From the NCBI GenBank assembly GCA_012838385.1, contig DUPL01000026.1:1-37463 (forward strand): a stretch of DNA of 37,463 nucleotides, in the 5' to 3' direction. Origin of the DNA: Clostridiaceae bacterium (lineage in GTDB: Bacteria; Bacillota; Clostridia; UBA1212; DUPL01). The position numbers and the translations under genes were made by a program. The notes beneath the pieces were generated by a model that searched no databases, was not told the origin of the DNA, and saw nothing but the letters and a program-made list of their open reading frames with translations. Positions 15,187 through 22,488 of this stretch are shown in pieces; the first letter of the stretch is position 1, and the number at the start of each line of letters is the position of its first letter.

Positions 15187-16899
15187 ATGAATGGAATAGT
15201 TATATATCCTGTGCCGAAAAAGGTTAAGTATTATGACTGTGCTATTGATTTTGACGAAAGTGAAGTTAATGTAAAGTTTAATGAGAAAATGAGGAAAGAA
15301 GAGTATATTATTACCGTGGACAAGGATGGTGTATGCATTAAATGCAGGGATGACGAAGCCTTGTTTAGGGCAAGAACAACCTTGAAGCAGATCTTGAGTC
15401 AGACAGGAAAGCAAATACCATATTTGAAGATTGAGGACTGGCCTGATTTCGAAGACAGAGGCCTTATGATAGATATTTCAAGATGCAGGGTCCAAACTCT
15501 TGATACATTGAAAAGGATTGCCGACATTGCCAGTGAGTTGAAATTCAACCAGATGCAGCTGTATATTGAAGGGTTTTCATTTGCATACGAGGACTATCCT
15601 CAGGTTTGGGAAGGAATAACTCCTCTTACTGGAGAGGAAATCAGCGAGCTTGACAAATACTGCAAAGAGAGATTTGTTGATTTGGTGCCAAACCAAAACA
15701 GCTATGGTCACATGATGCCCTGGCTTGAAAGAGAAGAGTTCAAACATCTTGCCATGTGTCCTGACGGTTTCTACTTCGAACTGTTTGGTCACATGAAAAC
15801 GGGCTGGTCATTGGATCTGCAGGATGAAAAAGCTCTTGAGTTTCTCTTTGGTTTGTATGATGATCTTTTAAAATTCTTCTCCTCGGACAAATTCAACGTA
15901 TGCTGCGATGAAACCCTTGATCTGGGCCAGGGAAAGAGCAAGGAAGCCTGCGAAAAATACGGAAAAGGACATGTTTATTATGAAGGTCTTATGAAGATAT
16001 ATGAGAATGTGAAATCCCGTGGTCTTAAGATGATGTTTTGGGGTGACATAATTCTTAATCACCCTGAATATGCAAAAAAACTTCCCAAGGATGTCATTGC
16101 TCTCAACTGGGGCTATGATGCAAACGATGTGAGCGAGGAAAGCTGCAAATGCTTCCAGCAAGCTGGTGTGCCATATTACGTATGTCCAGGCACCAGTGCA
16201 TGGAATTCCATCTGGGGCATGACGGACAAGATGATGAGCAATATTAGAACTTCCGCATACAATGGACTCAAATATGGAGCAGTAGGATACCTGCTTACTG
16301 ATTGGGGCGACTTGTGGCATCTGCATCATCTTCCTGTTAGCTATCCTGGCTACTGCTATGGAGCTGCCATGGCATGGAATGCCTGTGAGGAGCAGGAAAA
16401 GTATCTGGCAGAGTATATGAACATGTTCATCTTCAAGGATAAGAATAATGTTATGGGACAGCTTCTTATTGACATGGGAAGGTATATCAACGAGGAAATG
16501 ATTGACAGGCTGCCCAAGTATGGAAGAACCCATCTTGCACATATTCTTTGTGGAAGTCTTGAGGAAAAGGATACTGCCGCAGAAGTAACAAAGGATAATC
16601 TTATCAAGGTTTATTCGTATATAGAGGAGAAGCTGACAAGACTTCAAAAGGCCTCCATGGAATGCGATGATGCTGATTTGATTAAGCTTGAGGTTGAAGC
16701 TGGAGCCATGATTCTTAAGTTTGCATGTCTGCTTGGTTTGTACAAGATTGATGGATACGATGTAAGCAAGGAGACTTATTTGAAAGTCTTGAAAGAGATA
16801 CAGGACAAGACCATTGAGATGCATAAAAGAGCATGGCTTGCTAGAAACAAGCCAAGCCGCATGCATGAAGGTGTGGAGGCTCTTGCAAAAATCAAGTAG
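15187..16899 (+). CDS. Glycoside hydrolase family 20 protein (beta-N-acetylhexosaminidase-like), cytoplasmic
   Basis: The product is about 570 residues. A GH20b-like N-terminal domain (about 1-85) is followed by the GH20 TIM barrel, which opens with DFEDRGLMIDISRCRV and contains LVPNQNSYGHM and the catalytic Asp-Glu pair in NVCCDETLDLG (D241-E242). Aromatic residues that line GH20 pockets occur in WGYD and LLTDWGDLWH. The family removes terminal beta-GlcNAc/GalNAc by substrate-assisted catalysis. There is no signal peptide, so it acts on imported oligosaccharides or recycled wall sugars. The ATG at 15187 fits both the promoter and the GAGTGGTG site at 15172-15179. The 3' side leads directly to frr. 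Confidence 0.87.
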   Translation: MNGIVIYPVPKKVKYYDCAIDFDESEVNVKFNEKMRKEEYIITVDKDGVCIKCRDDEALFRARTTLKQILSQTGKQIPYLKIEDWPDFEDRGLMIDISRCRVQTLDTLKRIADIASELKFNQMQLYIEGFSFAYEDYPQVWEGITPLTGEEISELDKYCKERFVDLVPNQNSYGHMMPWLEREEFKHLAMCPDGFYFELFGHMKTGWSLDLQDEKALEFLFGLYDDLLKFFSSDKFNVCCDETLDLGQGKSKEACEKYGKGHVYYEGLMKIYENVKSRGLKMMFWGDIILNHPEYAKKLPKDVIALNWGYDANDVSEESCKCFQQAGVPYYVCPGTSAWNSIWGMTDKMMSNIRTSAYNGLKYGAVGYLLTDWGDLWHLHHLPVSYPGYCYGAAMAWNACEEQEKYLAEYMNMFIFKDKNNVMGQLLIDMGRYINEEMIDRLPKYGRTHLAHILCGSLEEKDTAAEVTKDNLIKVYSYIEEKLTRLQKASMECDDADLIKLEVEAGAMILKFACLLGLYKIDGYDVSKETYLKVLKEIQDKTIEMHKRAWLARNKPSRMHEGVEALAKIK

Positions 16900-16922
16900 C
16901 GTATAATTATGGAAACTAATAC

Positions 16923-16951
16923 TTTATATAAAGAGGAAAGTATGGTAAAAT
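16923..16951 (+). promoter_or_regulatory. Candidate promoter of the frr-polC block
   Basis: TTTATA (16923-16928) and TAAAAT (16946-16951) are 17 bases apart, and the -10 box has the extended TGG element (16943-16945). It would give frr its own transcript, useful because pyrH is not upstream. Confidence 0.5.
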
Positions 16952-16984
16952 ACAAAAGAGTATCATAAAGGAGGTTGCACAGAT

Positions 16985-17545
16985 ATGCTTAACAAAAGTG
17001 ATTATAAACGATTCAGTGAAAAGATGGACAAATCCATCGCTGTTCTTGAGGATCAGTTGACGCAGATACGTGCCGGAAGAGCAAATCCCAGTATTTTAAA
17101 CAAAATAACAGTTGAATATTATGGTGTTCCAACACCTATTAATCAGTTGGGCAGCATTAATGTTCCTGAAGCCAGGATGCTTGTTTTCCAGCCTTGGGAT
17201 GTTTCCGTACTGAGTCTGGTTGAGAAGGCTATCCAGAAATCTGATATCGGCATAAACCCGAACAACGATGGAAAAGTAATCAGAATCGCATTCCCTCCTT
17301 TGACTGAGGAACGCAGAAAAGAGCTTACTAAGCAGGTCAAGAAAATGGGAGAGGATACTAAGATTGCAATCAGGGCTATAAGAAGGGAAGCCAACGAGTA
17401 TTTCAAAAACCTTGAAAAGAAGTCTGAAATAACGGAAGACGAGTTGAAAGTGGCGGAAAAGGATGTTCAGGAGATGACAGACCAACATATCGAAGAAGTG
17501 GACAATGTCGTCAAGAAGAAAGAAAAGGAAATAATGGAGATATAG
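16985..17545 (+). CDS. frr: Ribosome recycling factor
   Basis: The 186-residue length is exactly typical. Landmarks are LEDQLTQIRAGRANPSIL (about 21-38), YYGVPTPINQLGSINVPEAR, IRIAFPPLTEERRKEL and the C-terminal coiled coil ending in KEIMEI. With EF-G it splits the post-termination ribosome into subunits. AAAGGAGG (16967-16974) precedes the ATG. It begins the conserved Firmicute order frr-uppS-cdsA-dxr-rseP-ispG-polC. The usual upstream neighbour pyrH is absent and a GH20 gene stands there. Confidence 0.98.
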   Translation: MLNKSDYKRFSEKMDKSIAVLEDQLTQIRAGRANPSILNKITVEYYGVPTPINQLGSINVPEARMLVFQPWDVSVLSLVEKAIQKSDIGINPNNDGKVIRIAFPPLTEERRKELTKQVKKMGEDTKIAIRAIRREANEYFKNLEKKSEITEDELKVAEKDVQEMTDQHIEEVDNVVKKKEKEIMEI

Positions 17546-17553
17546 TTGACAAG

Positions 17554-17572
17554 TCCCCACCTTAAGTGGGGA
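17554..17572 (+). other. Hairpin between frr and uppS
   Basis: TCCCCAC (17554-17560) pairs perfectly with GTGGGGA (17566-17572) around a CTTAA loop, and outer TGACA...TGTCA bases extend the stem. There is no T-run after it, so it is not a standard terminator. It may set mRNA stability or relative expression of frr and uppS. Confidence 0.55.
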
Positions 17573-17594
17573 TTGTGTCAGTTAGGAGTGAAAT

Positions 17595-18320
17595 ATGTTG
17601 AAGGAGAATGATAAGAAGAGCCTACCTATGCATGTGGCCATAATTCCCGATGGAAATAGGAGATGGGCAAAGGCAAAAGGCTACCCTGTGAAATATGGGC
17701 ATAGACAAGGGGCAAATACATTCAAGGAAATTGTCAGGTATGCCGGTGAGCTAGGCATCAAATATATTTCCTTTTATGCCTTTTCTACTGAGAACTGGAA
17801 AAGAAGTCCTTCAGAAGTGGAAAGTCTTATGGAACTGTTGAGAGGATTTCTGAAAAATTCAGATAAGGAACTGGGTAAAGACAAGGACAAGATTAAGATA
17901 ATGGTTTCAGGCAAAATTGACAGATTGTCGCCTGAACTTCAAAAAGAAATCAAAAGAATAGAAGAAGAAACCAAAGAAAACACGGGTATTATCGTCAATA
18001 TCTGCATAAACTATGGTGGAAGAGATGAAATATTGGAATGCACAAAGCAAATCTGTCGAAAAGTTGTGGAAAAAGAGATTAGTATTGATAAAATAGATGA
18101 GGAGGCTTTCATTTCCCATCTGTTTACAAAAGACCTTCCCGACCCCGACCTGCTTATTAGAACCAGTGGGGAAGTAAGGATTTCGAACTTTTTGCTGTGG
18201 CAGCTTGCCTATACCGAACTGTATTTTACTGAAAAGTTATGGCCCGATTTTGGTAAAAAGGATTTCGATGCGGCTTTGAAGGAGTATATCGAACGACAGA
18301 GGCGTTTTGGAGCAAATTGA
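17595..18320 (+). CDS. uppS: Isoprenyl transferase / undecaprenyl diphosphate synthase
   Basis: The 241 residues contain the cis-prenyltransferase motifs: IIPDGNRRWAKAKG with the catalytic Asp near residue 21, KYGHRQGANTFKEIV, FYAFSTENWKRS, and DPDLLIRTSGEVRISNFLL with the pyrophosphate-binding Arg residues. It adds isopentenyl units to farnesyl diphosphate to make the C55 lipid carrier of cell-wall synthesis. GGAG lies before the ATG. Its stop codon ends only 13 bases before the cdsA start. Confidence 0.97.
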   Translation: MLKENDKKSLPMHVAIIPDGNRRWAKAKGYPVKYGHRQGANTFKEIVRYAGELGIKYISFYAFSTENWKRSPSEVESLMELLRGFLKNSDKELGKDKDKIKIMVSGKIDRLSPELQKEIKRIEEETKENTGIIVNICINYGGRDEILECTKQICRKVVEKEISIDKIDEEAFISHLFTKDLPDPDLLIRTSGEVRISNFLLWQLAYTELYFTEKLWPDFGKKDFDAALKEYIERQRRFGAN

Positions 18321-18333
18321 CTGGGAGGTTTAC

Positions 18334-19173
18334 ATGAAAGTAAAAACTATAGCGGGCTTTATAACGGCAATAGTCGCTCTCGTTATTGTCATTCTTGGCG
18401 GAACAACCATGGGGGTAGTATTGCTTTTTCTAAATATAATTGGATTATATGAGTTCTATCATATATTTGAACTTAAGGGACATAAACCGATAAAATGGGT
18501 TGGTCTTCTTTACATTCCGCTGATACCATTCATATTTATTAACAACATATCCGAGCCCCTTACAATAAAAATAGCAGGTACAAAGGACATAAATCTGTTT
18601 ACCTTCATCCAGTATGTGGTTATGGCCTTGCTGTTGGTAATTATTGTAGTAAGACACAAAAAGCACAATATAATAGACGCTGCCATAACCGTTATGGGAG
18701 GATACTATGTGGTGTTTCTATCAAGCTTTTTCCTTTTGCTCAGATACAAGGAGTCGGGAGTGTTTTTGTTCTTTATTGCACTGGTGGGAACTGTATCTTC
18801 CGACACAGCAGCCCAGGTATTCGGGGTGAAGTGGGGAAAGAAAAAGCTCATTCCTGAGGTCAGCCCCAAGAAAACGGTTATTGGAAGCTTTGGAGCATTT
18901 GTAGGTCCATTGATTTTTGTAGTATTGTACGGCTACATAATAAACAGACTGGGATATGTAAATATTAAACTGTACCATTTTGTAATTCTGGCCATACTTT
19001 TGGGAGCAGGTGCACAGATTGGAGATCTGGCGGCATCTGCAATGAAGAGATACGCAAATGTTAAAGATTTTGGTAAGCTCATACCGGGACATGGTGGAGT
19101 ACTGGACAGGATTGACAGTCTTTTGTTCTGTGTACCAATGGTATACTACTACTTGAGATTTATAAGCATTTAG
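18334..19173 (+). CDS. cdsA: Phosphatidate cytidylyltransferase
   Basis: The product is about 279 residues with roughly eight hydrophobic segments. The C-terminal CDP-diacylglycerol synthase signature is present: SDTAAQVFGVKWGKKKL, EVSPKKTVIGSFGA, DLAASAMKR and DFGKLIPGHGGVLDRIDSL. It makes CDP-diacylglycerol from CTP and phosphatidate in the membrane. The ATG at 18334 is chosen because GGGAGG (18323-18328) precedes it. An in-frame TTG at 18307 inside uppS has no such site. It is followed after 11 bases by dxr. Confidence 0.97.
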   Translation: MKVKTIAGFITAIVALVIVILGGTTMGVVLLFLNIIGLYEFYHIFELKGHKPIKWVGLLYIPLIPFIFINNISEPLTIKIAGTKDINLFTFIQYVVMALLLVIIVVRHKKHNIIDAAITVMGGYYVVFLSSFFLLLRYKESGVFLFFIALVGTVSSDTAAQVFGVKWGKKKLIPEVSPKKTVIGSFGAFVGPLIFVVLYGYIINRLGYVNIKLYHFVILAILLGAGAQIGDLAASAMKRYANVKDFGKLIPGHGGVLDRIDSLLFCVPMVYYYLRFISI

Positions 19174-19184
19174 AAGGAGAACAT

Positions 19185-20354
19185 ATGGTAAAGACCGTTT
19201 CAATCATAGGATCGACGGGTTCCATCGGGACCCAGACCCTTGAGGTGATAAGGGAACTGAATGAAAAGGGAGCGGATATTCGTGTAATAGCGCTCAGTGC
19301 TGGGAACAATGTAGGCTTGCTTTTGGAACAGGCAAGGGAGTTTAATGTAAAGTACTTATCGATAGTCAGGGAAAAAGATGCGGAAACCTTAAGAGAGAAT
19401 CTGAGGGATATAAATCCGGAGGTATATTCCGGTGATGAAGGATTAAATAGAATAGCTGAAATCAAGACGGATCTTCTCTTTACTGCAATAGTGGGAATGC
19501 GCGGACTTCTGCCCACAATAACCGCCATAAATGCAGGCAACAATATTGCACTGGCCAACAAGGAAACTCTTGTCAGTGCAGGCAGTATAGTAATGAATCT
19601 TGCAAAAGAGAAAGGTGTTATAATTTTTCCTGTTGACAGCGAGCATAATGCAATACTGCAGTGTCTGGACGCAGGACAGAAGAAGGATGTAAAGAAACTC
19701 ATACTTACAGCATCGGGAGGCCCTTTCAGGGCTTTTACAAAAGAGGATATGTATAAAGTGTCCGTGGAGGATGCTCTTAATCATCCCACCTGGAATATGG
19801 GAGGAAAGATTACCATTGATTCCGCAACCCTTATGAACAAGGGACTTGAGGTAATTGAGGCTATGCATCTTTTTGACATGGATGCTGAAGACATAGAGGT
19901 TGTGGTACATCCGCAGAGTATTATTCATTCCATGGTATGTTACAAGGATAACAGTGTCATTGCTCAATTAAGCATGCCAAGCATGAAATTGCCTATCCAG
20001 TATGCGTTGACTTATCCTGACAGGATGGAGTCACGTATACCGCAGGTATCCTTTGCAGAGATTGGTACTCTAACCTTTGAGGAGCCTGATTTGGATAGAT
20101 TCCCATGCCTCAAGTACGCATATGAAGCTGCAAGGACAGGTGGTACCATGCCTTGTGTTATGAATGCAGCAAATGAAGTATGTGCGGAAAGTTTTCTAAG
20201 AGGCGAAATCCCGTTTATGACGATTTCCGAGATTGTAAAAAAAGTTATGGAAGGACATAAAAGTTTGCCAAGTCCTGATTTGGAGGATATACTTATGTGT
20301 GACCTGGAAGCCAGAAGAACAGCAGGAGGAATTATAGATGGATATGTTAGGTAG
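19185..20354 (+). CDS. dxr: 1-deoxy-D-xylulose-5-phosphate reductoisomerase
   Basis: The 389 residues show the NADPH motif IGSTGSIGTQTLEVI at the start, ALANKETLVSAG, the metal-binding PVDSEHNAI, TASGGPFR, HPTWNMGGKITIDSATLMNKG and VVVHPQSIIHSMV. It converts DXP to 2-C-methyl-D-erythritol 4-phosphate, the committed step of the MEP isoprenoid pathway. AAGGAGA precedes the ATG. The last 17 bases overlap rseP. A second MEP gene (ispG) follows. Confidence 0.98.
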   Translation: MVKTVSIIGSTGSIGTQTLEVIRELNEKGADIRVIALSAGNNVGLLLEQAREFNVKYLSIVREKDAETLRENLRDINPEVYSGDEGLNRIAEIKTDLLFTAIVGMRGLLPTITAINAGNNIALANKETLVSAGSIVMNLAKEKGVIIFPVDSEHNAILQCLDAGQKKDVKKLILTASGGPFRAFTKEDMYKVSVEDALNHPTWNMGGKITIDSATLMNKGLEVIEAMHLFDMDAEDIEVVVHPQSIIHSMVCYKDNSVIAQLSMPSMKLPIQYALTYPDRMESRIPQVSFAEIGTLTFEEPDLDRFPCLKYAYEAARTGGTMPCVMNAANEVCAESFLRGEIPFMTISEIVKKVMEGHKSLPSPDLEDILMCDLEARRTAGGIIDGYVR

Positions 20355-21396
20355 TGTGTTGATTATGCTCTTTATGCTCAGTATACTCGTCGTGGTACAC
20401 GAGTTTGGGCATTTTATAGCGGCCAGACTGTTTAAAGTCAAGGTTGAGGAGTTTTCCATATTCATGGGTCCAAAGATCTTTTCAAGAGTGAGCAAGAAAA
20501 CCGGAACAAGATGGTCGATAAGAGCTTTGCCGATAGGCGGATTTTGCCTTATGGAAGGAGAAGAGGAGACGGTACAGAGTTCGACTTCCTTTGACTCCAA
20601 ACCCTGGTATGCCAGGGCGGTAATTTTGCTTGCCGGAGCTCTTATGAATCTGCTTTTAGCCATCCTCATTATTGCCATTATGTTTTCTTTTTTTGGTTAT
20701 GAAACAAACAAGGTTTCCGAAGTGTTGGTCGCTGAGGAAGGCACATATCCTGCTCAGGAACTTGGCTTTGAGGTAGGAGACAGAATCATATCCTATGACG
20801 GAAAGAGAGTCCATACTCCGAATGATTACCGTATTTTTGAAATGGTTGACAAGGATATGACAAGTGAGATTGAAATAAAGAAGGCGGATGGCACGGTCAG
20901 GAAACACACTATAGAAAGAGAAAAGCTTGAAAATGGAGCAAAAAGCTATATAGGTTTCCGTTTTGGTGTCGAGAAAGGCAACTTCTTTGGCATATTAGGA
21001 AACACCATGCTCTATATTTTCTCCTTGATTAAGTCTGTTTTCTACGCAATCTTCTGGCTCATAACCGGCCAGCTCGGACTTGACGCCGTAGCAAGTCCGA
21101 TAGGAATGACGGGTATTGTCAATGAGGTGGTTCAACAGGATGCTTCCTGGCTTCCAAAACTGCTTGCACTTATTAATATGACTGCTTTAATAAGCGCAAA
21201 CCTTGCAGTTTTCAATCTGCTTGTAGTGCCAGGCCTTGATGGCGGAAAACTATTGTTTATACTTATTGAGCTTTTAAGAGGAGGAAAAAAGATTTCCCCG
21301 GAGACAGAAGCAAAATTCTCATATGTCGGAATCGGACTGCTTCTGTTGCTTGCATTGGTTGTAGCAGGAAATGACATACTAAGACTGATAAGATAA
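20338..21396 (+). CDS. rseP: Site-2 intramembrane zinc metalloprotease RseP
   Basis: The 352-residue membrane protein has the zinc-binding HEFGH motif in the first transmembrane helix (about residues 21-25), a central PDZ domain (about 120-190, with LGFEVGDRIISYDG) and the third active-site element in NLLVVPGLDGGKLL, with the metal-ligand Asp. The usual NPxPxLDG motif reads VVPGLDGG here. It cleaves anti-sigma factors or signal-peptide remnants within the membrane. AGGAGGA (20324-20330) supports the ATG at 20338, which lies inside the end of dxr. Confidence 0.95.
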   Translation: MDMLGSVLIMLFMLSILVVVHEFGHFIAARLFKVKVEEFSIFMGPKIFSRVSKKTGTRWSIRALPIGGFCLMEGEEETVQSSTSFDSKPWYARAVILLAGALMNLLLAILIIAIMFSFFGYETNKVSEVLVAEEGTYPAQELGFEVGDRIISYDGKRVHTPNDYRIFEMVDKDMTSEIEIKKADGTVRKHTIEREKLENGAKSYIGFRFGVEKGNFFGILGNTMLYIFSLIKSVFYAIFWLITGQLGLDAVASPIGMTGIVNEVVQQDASWLPKLLALINMTALISANLAVFNLLVVPGLDGGKLLFILIELLRGGKKISPETEAKFSYVGIGLLLLLALVVAGNDILRLIR

Positions 21397-21414
21397 GAAG
21401 GATTGGGGATTCAA

Positions 21415-22485
21415 TTGTATCTACGGAATGAAACCCGAGTTGTTCGTGCAGGTAACGTTTATATAGGTGGCGGTAATAGAATCAGTGTGCAATCAATGAC
21501 TAATACCGATACCAGGGACGTAAAGAGCACCGTAAAACAGATAAGGATGCTTGAGGAAGCGGGCTGCGACATTGTAAGGGTCGCAGTTCCCGATTTGGAA
21601 GCCGCAATTGCTGTAAAAGAGATAAAGAAACAGATTAATGTTCCTTTGGTCAGCGACATACATTTTGACTACAGGCTTGCTTTGGAGTGTATTAAAAATG
21701 GAGTAGACAAGGTAAGAATCAACCCTGGCAATATTGGGGATAGAGACCGGGTTGAACAGGTTGTAAAGGCGGCGAAGGAAAGAAACATTCCCATAAGGAT
21801 TGGAATTAATTCAGGCTCTCTGGACAAAAGTATAAAGGAAAGATACGGGCTTTCAAAGGAAGCTTTGGTGGAAAGCGCCATGGAACACATAAAGATTTTG
21901 GAGGGTCTTGATTTTTACGATATTGTAATATCGCTAAAAGCTACAAACATTAAATTGTGCGTCGATTCATATATGCTGATGGCCAACATGAGGAATTATC
22001 CTCTTCATGTGGGTGTAACCGAGGCGGGAACCTTCCTGTCTGGAACCATCAAGTCGTCTGCTGGCATCGGCGCAATTCTCATGCAGGGGATTGGTGATAC
22101 CATAAGAGTCTCTCTTACCGGGGATCCTGTCAGGGAAATAGAAGTGGGAAAGAGCCTTCTTGCTGCATTGGAACTGGGAGGAAGGAATTTTACTTTCATT
22201 TCCTGTCCTACTTGCGGAAGAACAGAGCTTGATTTGACAGGTATTGCAGAAGAGGTGGAAAAGGCGCTTTTTGAAATGGACGGAAAGGGGGAGATAAAGA
22301 GGCATATTACCGTTGCGGTGATGGGTTGTGCTGTGAACGGACCTGGAGAAGCCTCGCATGCTGATATTGGCATTGCAGGTGGCAGAAACGAGGCACTTTT
22401 GTTTTCTAACGGAAAGATTGTAGGCAAATTGAAAGGCGATTCAATAGCAGAACAATTCATACAAAAGATTAGGGAGTTAGGATAA
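21415..22485 (+). CDS. ispG: 4-hydroxy-3-methylbut-2-enyl diphosphate synthase (GcpE)
   Basis: The product of about 356 residues has VQSMTNTDTRDV in the TIM barrel, VRINPGNIGD, and the 4Fe-4S ligands in SCPTCGRTELDL and the later GCAVNGPGEASHAD (CPxC plus Cys), followed by GIAGG. It converts MEcPP to HMBPP in the MEP pathway. I favour the TTG at 21415, which gives MYLRNETRVV as in other Clostridial IspG. A TTG at 21403 directly abuts the AAGAAGG site and is the alternative. Its stop is 3 bases before the polC ATG. Confidence 0.96.
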   Translation: MYLRNETRVVRAGNVYIGGGNRISVQSMTNTDTRDVKSTVKQIRMLEEAGCDIVRVAVPDLEAAIAVKEIKKQINVPLVSDIHFDYRLALECIKNGVDKVRINPGNIGDRDRVEQVVKAAKERNIPIRIGINSGSLDKSIKERYGLSKEALVESAMEHIKILEGLDFYDIVISLKATNIKLCVDSYMLMANMRNYPLHVGVTEAGTFLSGTIKSSAGIGAILMQGIGDTIRVSLTGDPVREIEVGKSLLAALELGGRNFTFISCPTCGRTELDLTGIAEEVEKALFEMDGKGEIKRHITVAVMGCAVNGPGEASHADIGIAGGRNEALLFSNGKIVGKLKGDSIAEQFIQKIRELG

Positions 22486-22488
22486 GTC

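Noticed and set aside
15868-16866. A 332-codon open frame on the minus strand, antisense to the GH20 gene
   Set aside because: The plus frame has clear GH20 motifs, a promoter and a ribosome binding site. The minus frame has a composition typical of an antisense shadow and no recognisable motif.
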